Assembly (NCBI GenBank): GCA_938038825.1
Contig: CALHST010000116.1
Coordinates: forward strand, 1 to 24,143
From: an uncultured Paracoccaceae bacterium
GTDB taxonomy: Bacteria > Pseudomonadota > Alphaproteobacteria > Rhodobacterales > Rhodobacteraceae
Direction of reading: 5' to 3'
DNA: 24,143 nt
Made by a program: the position numbers and the translations under genes. The number at the start of each line of letters is the position of its first letter. Position 1 is the first letter of the stretch. The notes under the pieces are model-generated. The model saw only the letters and a program-made list of their open reading frames with translations. It was not told the origin of the DNA and ran no database searches. Positions 1 through 6,420 of the stretch are shown piece by piece.

Positions 1-72
1 TTTGTGCCATTCATGTTGCTGGGAATGTGGCTGGCGCGCCGGACATCCGCCAGACTGGTGGCCGCGGCCTAG
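1..72 (+). CDS. 3' end of a probable membrane protein (partial)
   Basis: Frame 1 is open from the first base to a TAG at 70-72 and encodes 23 residues: a hydrophobic stretch (FVPFMLLGMWLA) followed by RRTSARLVAAA. This looks like the last transmembrane helix and short basic tail of an inner-membrane protein, possibly a permease. The stop overlaps the stop of the convergent minus-strand gene at 69-71. Too little is present to name a family, and chance cannot be excluded in so short a piece. Confidence 0.4.
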   Translation, partial: FVPFMLLGMWLARRTSARLVAAA

Positions 73-353
73 TTTACAAACCCGGTCCGCACCACTTTGT
101 CCGCAATCATATCTGCGACGGCCTCGTCAAATGACAGAAAATGAACTGTCTTCATATGCGCCGCAAACGCATCCGGGTTGTCGTAGATTTCGTACAGCAG
201 CACCAGATTGGGGTCGTCGCCCGAGAGAACCACGTCAAACCGCTGGCATCCGGGTTCTTCTTCGACAGATGTCACTGCGTTGTCTTTCATCAACGGCAGA
301 AACGTATCAATCATCCCAGGTTTGATTCTGAAATCGACAAAAACAGCGAACAT
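69..353 (-). CDS. ABM-fold putative quinol monooxygenase (YgiN/LsrG-like)
   Basis: This 94-residue protein has the length and pattern of the antibiotic biosynthesis monooxygenase (ABM) dimeric alpha+beta barrel family. It starts with a beta strand (MFAVFVDFRIKPG), has the EEPGCQRFDVV strand, then LVLLYEIYDNPDAFAAH and the helix with HMKTVHF. Family members are small cofactor-poor oxygenases or isomerases acting on quinols or on sugar-phosphate signalling molecules; the substrate here is unknown. A clear ribosome binding site (TAGGAG, 7 nt before the ATG) overlaps the stop codon of the oxidoreductase gene just upstream, so the two are almost certainly co-translated. It is the last gene of the GntR-headed catabolic operon. 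The family call is good; a physiological role is inference only. Confidence 0.85.
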   Translation of the reverse strand: MFAVFVDFRIKPGMIDTFLPLMKDNAVTSVEEEPGCQRFDVVLSGDDPNLVLLYEIYDNPDAFAAHMKTVHFLSFDEAVADMIADKVVRTGFVN

Positions 354-362
354 AGTCGTCTC

Positions 363-1385
363 CTAGGATCTAAAGGGCAGCTTCTGACCCGCGGCATTAG
401 ACTTATACGCCAAATCAGACAACGCCATGTTCGGCAAGTAGTCCGCCACGTCATTTTCAAAGGGCACCAATCCGTCCAAAGCCTGTATCACATGAGTATT
501 CAGCGCAGTAACGCATCCGCCGCCAAAGGTGCCATCGGGCTTGTAGGCAAGCGGCAAGGATTGCGATTTGCTGGCTTGGAATGGGCGAAACCAAACCCGT
601 CCCATCCCATTAACGGAAATAGTGCCACCTTCGCCTTCGATAGTCATCTCGCCCATGGTTCTGCGCGGATCGTCCGTCATGTGATCGGACAAGCGGTTTC
701 CATCAATTGTGCTGCGCGCGCCGTTGGCGTGTTCCATGATCACGATGCCTGCATCTTCGCCTTTTAGAACGGGGTTCAGCTGCCGCAAATCTGCATAGAT
801 CGACGTCACATCCCCCAGAAGCCACCGAAACGTGTCGATAAAATGTATCCCGGTTTCGTGCACAAACAGCCGTTCCATCGTTTGGAATGCAGGCTGGCGG
901 CTGAGATAGGCATCAGGACCACGCCCGTCACCGGGACGCAGAACGAACGTACCCGAATAGATTTGCCCAAAAGTGCCATCGTTCAGTTTCTGTTTAATCG
1001 TGCGATACCATGGCTGGAACCTGAAATTCTCGTGGATCAAGATACGCGCGCCTGCGGCCTGTGCCTCGGCCGCGATGGTTTGCGCCACGTCCAGACCGGA
1101 ACAGAATGGCTTTTGACAGATGATCGTGCGCCCCGGTGCCATCACGGCGCGGACCAAATCCGCATGAGCAGCAGGTGGGGCCACGATATCTACGATATCA
1201 GGTTTCAGCATCAGAACTTTTTCAAGATCATCAAACGCGGGAACCTGATAGACCTTGGTGGCCCACGCGCGGCGTTCCGGGTCAAGATCTGTCACTCCGA
1301 CAACCTCTGCATTCGGGATTTTAACCCAGGACCCAAGGTGAAATTGACTGAAATAGCCGAGCCCAACAATGGCAACGCGGTACAT
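363..1385 (-). CDS. Gfo/Idh/MocA family NAD(P)-dependent oxidoreductase
   Basis: The 340-residue length and N-terminal Rossmann fold fit the Gfo/Idh/MocA family: GLGYFSQFHLGSW at residues 8-20 is the dinucleotide-binding turn, and TDLDPERR at 32-39 follows the second strand. The usual EKP motif appears as QKP (lysine 92). The substrate-binding domain carries FVHETGIHFIDTFRWLLG (about 174-191) with His176 and His181, where this family places its catalytic histidine. Such enzymes oxidise or reduce cyclic sugars, inositols and sugar acids in the cytoplasm. A GGAG sits 9 nt before the ATG. It is separated by 146 bp from the upstream dehydrogenase gene and by 9 bp from the downstream ABM-fold gene. 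The substrate cannot be read from the sequence. Confidence 0.9.
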   Translation of the reverse strand: MYRVAIVGLGYFSQFHLGSWVKIPNAEVVGVTDLDPERRAWATKVYQVPAFDDLEKVLMLKPDIVDIVAPPAAHADLVRAVMAPGRTIICQKPFCSGLDVAQTIAAEAQAAGARILIHENFRFQPWYRTIKQKLNDGTFGQIYSGTFVLRPGDGRGPDAYLSRQPAFQTMERLFVHETGIHFIDTFRWLLGDVTSIYADLRQLNPVLKGEDAGIVIMEHANGARSTIDGNRLSDHMTDDPRRTMGEMTIEGEGGTISVNGMGRVWFRPFQASKSQSLPLAYKPDGTFGGGCVTALNTHVIQALDGLVPFENDVADYLPNMALSDLAYKSNAAGQKLPFRS

Positions 1386-1531
1386 GGTTTAAGTCTCCGT
1401 CGGGACGTGGTGCCGCGTATGGGCATCCGGATCAATCGCGGGTCTGTGTGTTCCCGGTTGGTGTGGTGTGTCGGTCTTTTGCGCCGGTTGTTCGAAGTCC
1501 TTGGCCGTAAAATCGTCCGCGACAGTTCCTA

Positions 1532-2647
1532 TCACATTGACCATGGCAAAACCTCATCCACGCACTCAAGCACGGCCTGCGTCACTGCCTTGGTGCCCAT
1601 GTCGCCACCAAACTCCATCGGGCGCAGACGGTTTTCGGCAAAGCCTTTGTCGACGGCGTCATCCACCAGCTTGGCAGCATCGGCGAAACGTTCTTGCCCG
1701 GTGGTTTCAGCCAGATAGTCAAGCATCAGACCACCCGACAGGATCGAGGCCAGCGGGTTCGCCTTGTCTTGCCCCATAATGTCGGGGGCAGACCCATGCG
1801 CGGGTTGGAACAGGCCAACTTCGTCGCCAATTTCAGCACAGGCTGCCATACCCATGCCACCGACAAGACCGCCTGCAAGGTCTGACAGAATGTCGCCAAA
1901 CATGTTTTCCATGACCATAACGTCAAATTCCCATGGTTGGCGCACAAGGTCCAAAGCCATAGCATCCACGTAGTTATAGTTGACGTTGGTATCGGGAAAC
2001 TCTGTATGGATCTCGTCAAAGATCTTGCGGAAGAACGCTTGCGAGGTGAACACGTTCGCTTTGTCAACGCAGGTCAGTTTGCCTGGCTTGCCCTTGGCCT
2101 TGCGCCGTTCAGCCAGTTTAAAGCCAAACCGGTGCAGCTTTTCAGTGGTGCTGCGCGAGATGCGCATGATGTCTTTGACCTCTGTGTCGCCATCCACAAT
2201 TGCGCGCCCATGCACAGCAGCGGAATAAAACAGCCCTTCTGTGCTTTCGCGCAAGATAACCATATCCAACCCTGCCGCCCGAGGGTCCGCAAGGCGCTGG
2301 GGCGCGTTGGGATAAGCCCGCACAGGACGCACCCCGGCATAAAGCTGATAACGGTCGCGCAAGCGCAGATGCGGTGAAATCTCTGTGCCGTCTGTGTGGC
2401 GAACCGATGGAAGGCCGATTGCACCAAGGAAAATGGCAGCGGCATCTCCGGCGGCTTCTTCGCCACCCGGTTCGATATCGTTGCCCGTTTCTTGGAAATA
2501 GCCAGCCCCTGCGGCGATGGGCTGTCGGATTAATGCGCCCGCGCCTGTCCGTGCGCATGCGGCGTCCGCAACAGCCATAGCCGCGTCACTGACGTCTTTG
2601 CCAATGCCATCCCCGGCAATAAGGGCGATGTTTACAGTCTCTGGCAT
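1532..2647 (-). CDS. Isocitrate/isopropylmalate-type decarboxylating dehydrogenase
   Basis: This is a 371-residue member of the beta-decarboxylating dehydrogenase superfamily (isopropylmalate, isocitrate and tartrate dehydrogenases). Visible family marks are IALIAGDGIGKDV at the N-terminus, the substrate-binding LRLRDRYQLYAGVRPVR, VILRESTEGLFYS, the catalytic lysine context VDKANVF, the metal-binding NYVDAMALDLVRQPWEFDV and MFGDILSDLAGGLVGGMGM, and the nucleotide-binding GLFQPAHGSAPDI. The enzymes oxidise a 2-hydroxy acid with NAD(P) and Mg/Mn and usually decarboxylate the product. It starts 3 bp after the GntR gene, so the two are translationally coupled. This placement argues for a catabolic hydroxy-acid dehydrogenase rather than the leucine-biosynthetic LeuB or TCA-cycle enzyme. 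The exact substrate is unresolved. Confidence 0.88.
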   Translation of the reverse strand: MPETVNIALIAGDGIGKDVSDAAMAVADAACARTGAGALIRQPIAAGAGYFQETGNDIEPGGEEAAGDAAAIFLGAIGLPSVRHTDGTEISPHLRLRDRYQLYAGVRPVRAYPNAPQRLADPRAAGLDMVILRESTEGLFYSAAVHGRAIVDGDTEVKDIMRISRSTTEKLHRFGFKLAERRKAKGKPGKLTCVDKANVFTSQAFFRKIFDEIHTEFPDTNVNYNYVDAMALDLVRQPWEFDVMVMENMFGDILSDLAGGLVGGMGMAACAEIGDEVGLFQPAHGSAPDIMGQDKANPLASILSGGLMLDYLAETTGQERFADAAKLVDDAVDKGFAENRLRPMEFGGDMGTKAVTQAVLECVDEVLPWSM

Positions 2648-2650
2648 CCT

Positions 2651-3319
2651 TTAAAGTCCCGGTAGTTTGTAACTGTCGAGAAGGCCCAAAAGTTCTTTTG
2701 CAGCCCGTTCGCGATGCGCGCGAAACAGCGCATGCACGCCATCGGCATCACCTGCGCGAATTTTCTCAAGGATCGCGCGGTGTTCGCGGGTGGATCGTTC
2801 TGGAAAGCTGCGCATGCGCAATGTCACCATGCGCGCCCTGTGGGATTGGTCCAGCAAGTCGCTGACAACAGACTGCAAACGTCGGTTGCCATGCAGACTT
2901 AGGATAGTGGTGTGAAAGTGGTCATCCGCCAAGGCCCATGCGTCCAGATCCTTGTCCACAACAGCCTGTTCCATTTGGTTACAGGCATCTTCCAGCGGGG
3001 CGAGGACATCGGCATCCAAGTTTTGCCGAGCCAAGGCAGCAGCAGCGGCGGGTTCCAAAGCCGTCAGAATTTCATAGATTTCGGCCATGTCAGCGGCTGA
3101 GACAGGCAACACGCGCGCGCCGTGGCGTGGGATCAATTCAACCAGGCCATCACCTTCCAGACGGATCAACGCCTCGCGCACGGGTGTGCGAGACATCCCC
3201 AAACGCAACGCGATCTCTGGTTCTGGCGCTTGAAACCCGGGCGGCATCCGATTTGACAGAATTTCCGCCTTGAGCTGTTCATAGGCGCCCCCGACAAGTT
3301 TGGATTTTGTGCTGTGCAT
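2651..3319 (-). CDS. GntR family transcriptional regulator with FCD domain
   Basis: A 222-residue two-domain regulator. Residues about 10-75 form the winged helix-turn-helix (AYEQLKAEILSNRMPPG; LGMSRTPVREALIRLEGDGLVEL; PRHGARV). Residues about 80-212 form the all-helical FCD effector domain, with the metal-coordinating Asp/His pattern in ALADDHFHTTIL, REHRAIL and FRAHRERA. FCD proteins bind small carboxylic acids and usually repress the adjacent catabolic operon. The gene heads the operon with the dehydrogenase 3 bp downstream. An A/G-rich AGGGGG lies about 10 nt before the ATG. An AT-rich palindrome 57-74 bp upstream of the start codon is a likely autoregulatory site. The effector is probably a substrate of the downstream enzymes (inference). 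Confidence 0.92.
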   Translation of the reverse strand: MHSTKSKLVGGAYEQLKAEILSNRMPPGFQAPEPEIALRLGMSRTPVREALIRLEGDGLVELIPRHGARVLPVSAADMAEIYEILTALEPAAAAALARQNLDADVLAPLEDACNQMEQAVVDKDLDAWALADDHFHTTILSLHGNRRLQSVVSDLLDQSHRARMVTLRMRSFPERSTREHRAILEKIRAGDADGVHALFRAHRERAAKELLGLLDSYKLPGL

Positions 3320-3375
3320 ACGTGGCCGCCCCCTTCACAGATCAAATGACATAGGATCAAACGATCGTCAAATAC

Positions 3376-3393
3376 ATTAATGCATACATTAAT
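3376..3393. promoter_or_regulatory. Candidate GntR operator (palindrome and overlapping direct repeat)
   Basis: ATTAATG-CATA-CATTAAT is a perfect inverted repeat with 7-bp arms and a 4-bp spacer. It overlaps a perfect 10-bp direct repeat, ATACATTAAT at 3372-3381 and 3384-3393. It lies just upstream of the GntR gene and runs over the stop codon of the CobW gene (3389-3391). A second small direct repeat, GATCAAA, occurs at 3340-3346 and 3355-3361. The AT-rich palindrome stands out from the GC-richer surroundings and fits autoregulation by the GntR protein. Binding is inferred from position and symmetry only. Confidence 0.5.
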
Positions 3394-4255
3394 CTAAGGG
3401 GGCGCTGTGCCACCACTGGTCGATGCTGTTTGTATCCAAACTGCCCGCAACGGCGATCCCGACCAAGCTTGTCTGCGGCGCGGTGTCCACTGACGTGACC
3501 TCGACCACCTGCCCGACCACCTGAACAAGCCATGCGCCCTTGGGTGCAGCGACAAAGCCTTTGACGCGGTACAGGGCTTCGGGACGCCGTTTGAGTGTCG
3601 CGATCAAGGCATCACGCTGCATAACCTGCGACGCATCTGCGGACCAATGCACGAAATGTGCATGTCCCGGCGTGCTGACTGGTGCACCGGGCTGCAAATC
3701 CCATAGCAGTGGTGCGATGTCTGCGTTTTGCGTCAACACAGGCACAGAATCTGATTGCGCCAAACGGCTTTGCAAGGACGCTGGCAAATCCGCTTTGGAC
3801 ACATAGATCAGGTCTGCGACGTCAAGCTGGCTTTGGATCTGTGGCGCAATTTGTGGATCGGCCAGCAGCACTTCAGCATTCAGCGCATCAACCACAGTGA
3901 CGATGCCAGCATAGCTTAGCTCGGGCTCTGTCTGCGCGACCTGCGCGATTTTGGCCGGGTCCGCGATCCCGCTGGCTTCGATGATCAGATGATCCGGCCA
4001 AACAGGTCGGTCCAGCACATCCCCCACGGCCATGAAAAGATCGGCCCCCATTGTGCAGCACACGCATCCATTGGTCAGCTCTAGCGTATCATCAGATGCG
4101 TTTGCCAATAGGGCCGCGTCGATGTTCACGGCTCCGAAATCATTCACCATGATCATCAAGCGTTTGCCATGATCCTCGGTCAGAAGGCGATTGATCAGCG
4201 TGGTTTTTCCGGCCCCCAGATAGCCGCCAATAACCGTAAGCGGCAGGTGCGTCAC
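3389..4255 (-). CDS. COG0523/CobW-family GTPase (G3E, putative metallochaperone)
   Basis: The 288 residues show all G3E GTPase marks: Walker A GGYLGAGKTT at 10-19, the metal-binding CxCC motif (Cys64, Cys66, Cys67 in NGCVCCTMG), the switch region IIEASGIADP at about 91-100 and the guanine-recognition SKAD at 153-156. A CobW C-terminal domain follows (YRVKGFVAAPKGAWLVQVVG). It is shorter than many family members and has no histidine-rich stretch. These proteins use GTP to deliver zinc or other metals to client enzymes. The start overlaps the end of the amidohydrolase gene by 4 bp (ATGA), so that metal-dependent enzyme is the obvious candidate client. The metal and client are inferred. Confidence 0.9.
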   Translation of the reverse strand: MTHLPLTVIGGYLGAGKTTLINRLLTEDHGKRLMIMVNDFGAVNIDAALLANASDDTLELTNGCVCCTMGADLFMAVGDVLDRPVWPDHLIIEASGIADPAKIAQVAQTEPELSYAGIVTVVDALNAEVLLADPQIAPQIQSQLDVADLIYVSKADLPASLQSRLAQSDSVPVLTQNADIAPLLWDLQPGAPVSTPGHAHFVHWSADASQVMQRDALIATLKRRPEALYRVKGFVAAPKGAWLVQVVGQVVEVTSVDTAPQTSLVGIAVAGSLDTNSIDQWWHSAPLD

Positions 4256-5880
4256 AGCAGGTGAACCTGCCCACCAGAGACCGTTCCCAATACCGGCACA
4301 TCCTTCAGCGCCATTGGCGCGACTTGCGTTGGGTCTTCGCCCAGCACTGCAAAATCAGCGATTTTACCCGGTTCGATCGAGCCGACTTCGGTATCCAAGC
4401 GCAGTGTATAGGCAGCACCCATCGTGATCGCGTAAAGTGCTTCGGGCACTGTTATGCATTCTTCGGCGCCCAACGTATCGCCTGACATCGTTTGACGGTT
4501 CACGGCACACCATGCGGTAAACAGCGGCCCCAGTGGCGTCACTGGCGCATCGGAGTGCAGCGCGACGCGGGTGCCTTCGTCCAATGCTGTGCGGGCTGCA
4601 TTCATGCGACGTGCCATGTTCGGCCCCATTGTATGCGCCACATGCATATCCCCGAAATACCAGATGTGGTTCGAAAAGATGTTGCAACACACGCCCAAGT
4701 CTGTGGCACGCCGATACAAGCCTGCATCCATCAGCTGACAATGTTGCAGCACGTGCCGCGCACCGGTCCACGGGTGCTTTTGCATCGCGGCTTCCAATGC
4801 ATCAAGGCTGACTTCCGCAGCCTCGTCCCCATTCACATGGATATGCATTTGAACCCCGGCGCCATGCATCGCTTCGCACAAAGCAAAAATTTGTTCGGGG
4901 GGCGTATTCCACAGCCCGTTTGGCTGACCGCCCACATAGCCGGGCCAGCGCACACGTGCGGTCCAGCCTTGAATTGAACCATCCGTCATAAGCTTCACAG
5001 CACCAAGGCGCAATTTGTCCGAAGATTGGCGTTTAAGCCGCAACGCGTAGCGCGCCATCTCTTGCGGGTCACTTCCCGCAGTCCCAATCGCAGGCACAAT
5101 GCGGATTGGGTAATCGTCCGCCCCCGTCACACTCAGCATCTGCGACAAGTCTTCTTCCTCAAGCGAGGAATAAAGGTCTGTCACTGTGGTGACACCCGCC
5201 CGCTTACAAACCTCGCCATAGTCGCGCAGGCTGTCTTCGGATTGCGACAGCCCCCGAAAGTCGATGCCCAAGCGACGCATAACAGGGAACATGGCAGCCA
5301 TTTCCTGCAGCTCACCGGTTGGTTCACCGTCTGCACCTTTCACGACGCCTTCGGCATTGGTGTCACGACTGAAGCCTGCGAGTTTCAGCGCAGCCGAATT
5401 CACGCACATTAAATGGAAGTTCGAGAAAATGATCGCGATCGGGCGATCCGGGCTGATTTGGTCCAGATGGTGCCGGTTCATCCGTTCGTCGGTTAGAAAG
5501 ATCGGATCAAACCCCCAGCCAACCAACGGCTCATCGGGTTTCAAACCATTTGCATAGGTGCGCAGGCCCGACACCACTTCATCCAAAGTCGTCAGCCCCT
5601 TCCAAAGCACGCCTTTGGGATCAATGCGATCATGATATCCGGCATAAGCATACCGCCACATGGCCCCCGCCATCAGATGCGCATGCCCTTCGACCAAGCC
5701 GGGCATCAAAACGGCATCTTTGAAGGTGTCATCAGCAGCCACAGCCCCCCAACCTTGGGCGCAATCAGCGCCGCCAACAGCCAGGATCCGGCCCTCTTTC
5801 ACCGCGACATGCGTGGCCTTTGGCCGTCGCGGGTCCATCGTAAGAATCGAGCGCGCCGCATAGAGAGTAATATCAGACAT
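4252..5880 (-). CDS. Metal-dependent amidohydrolase, YtcJ/Amidohydro_3 type
   Basis: A 542-residue amidohydrolase of the YtcJ subgroup. After an N-terminal beta-sandwich segment comes the HxH metal motif GLVEGHAHLMAG (His66, His68). Further marks are KLMTDGSIQGWTARV in the middle, MHIHVNGDEAAEVSLDALE and HVLQHCQLMD (metal and substrate histidines), the conserved Asp in ALHSDAPVTPLGPL, and the closing GSIEPGKIADFAVL. YtcJ-like enzymes hydrolyse amides or formyl/imide bonds in diverse small molecules; specificity is poorly predictable. AGGGA lies 8 nt before the ATG. It precedes and overlaps the CobW GTPase gene, suggesting a two-gene unit of enzyme and metal inserter. A DUF3307 gene on the same strand ends 36 bp upstream. 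Confidence 0.92.
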   Translation of the reverse strand: MSDITLYAARSILTMDPRRPKATHVAVKEGRILAVGGADCAQGWGAVAADDTFKDAVLMPGLVEGHAHLMAGAMWRYAYAGYHDRIDPKGVLWKGLTTLDEVVSGLRTYANGLKPDEPLVGWGFDPIFLTDERMNRHHLDQISPDRPIAIIFSNFHLMCVNSAALKLAGFSRDTNAEGVVKGADGEPTGELQEMAAMFPVMRRLGIDFRGLSQSEDSLRDYGEVCKRAGVTTVTDLYSSLEEEDLSQMLSVTGADDYPIRIVPAIGTAGSDPQEMARYALRLKRQSSDKLRLGAVKLMTDGSIQGWTARVRWPGYVGGQPNGLWNTPPEQIFALCEAMHGAGVQMHIHVNGDEAAEVSLDALEAAMQKHPWTGARHVLQHCQLMDAGLYRRATDLGVCCNIFSNHIWYFGDMHVAHTMGPNMARRMNAARTALDEGTRVALHSDAPVTPLGPLFTAWCAVNRQTMSGDTLGAEECITVPEALYAITMGAAYTLRLDTEVGSIEPGKIADFAVLGEDPTQVAPMALKDVPVLGTVSGGQVHLL

Positions 5881-5916
5881 AAATGCAGTCCCTTACGTTC
5901 GCGCAGTTGTCGTCCG

Positions 5917-6288
5917 TCACATGACGGCCAGCGCCATGGCAATATAGGTCAGATGATGCAGCGTTTGGTCAACGCCAAAAGCACGCCAATAGCTGGCATC
6001 CGCCGGTGTATGTCCGGCGCGCTCGGACCATACGCCTTTGCCAAAATCGATGGTGTAATGCACCACACACTCTGCAAACCCAACAGCAAAGGCCAGACCC
6101 AAGGGAATCCCAAGCGCCAAAAACACAACAAAAGATCCAAAGCCATGAATTGCACAATGCAACGCGCGGCCGGGATGAACGAAAGCCGCGCGGTTGATCA
6201 GCATAATGGGTGTCTGCAAATAAAAGTCTGCAAACATATGCTTGATCTGTAATAAACCAATCAGGATCAATACGAACAAGAGATCCAA
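5917..6288 (-). CDS. DUF3307 membrane protein
   Basis: A 123-residue hydrophobic protein with the typical DUF3307 pattern: an N-terminal helix leading into KHMFADFYLQT, then HPGRALHCAIHG, a membrane helix, HYTIDFGKG, and the C-terminal DQTLHHLTYIAMAL. About three to four membrane segments are expected, with conserved His/Asp residues near the membrane face. The start is a TTG at 6288, preceded by GGGGAG at a good distance; no ATG is available near it. The function of the family is unknown. It is co-oriented with the amidohydrolase gene (36-bp gap) and divergent from the ABC-like gene. Confidence 0.85.
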   Translation of the reverse strand: MDLLFVLILIGLLQIKHMFADFYLQTPIMLINRAAFVHPGRALHCAIHGFGSFVVFLALGIPLGLAFAVGFAECVVHYTIDFGKGVWSERAGHTPADASYWRAFGVDQTLHHLTYIAMALAVM

Positions 6289-6377
6289 AACTTACTCCCC
6301 TTTTGGGCCATGATCACTATCTGGAGATGAAAATCAATTGATCCGTTGAGATTCAAGGTTAAGGTTTTGAAATTTTT

Positions 6378-6399
6378 CCCCGAATGTCATAAATCGGGG
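6378..6399. promoter_or_regulatory. Inverted repeat upstream of the ABC-like gene
   Basis: CCCCGA (6378-6383) and TCGGGG (6394-6399) form a perfect 6-bp inverted repeat with a 10-nt AT-rich spacer. It lies 21 bp before the GTG start at 6421 and within the divergent region between the DUF3307 and ABC-like genes. It could be an operator or a 5'-leader hairpin. It is not followed by a T-tract on either strand, so it is not an intrinsic terminator. Confidence 0.35.
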
Positions 6400-6420
6400 T
6401 CACATTGACGTTCGGAGGGT

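Noticed and set aside
843..1718. Open reading frame of 291 codons on the plus strand opposite the oxidoreductase and dehydrogenase genes
   Set aside because: It is antisense to two clearly recognisable enzyme genes and its translation has no family pattern; it is a GC-related shadow frame.
6378..6399. CCCCGA/TCGGGG repeat as an intrinsic terminator
   Set aside because: Neither strand has a T-tract after the stem; the five T residues precede it on the plus strand.
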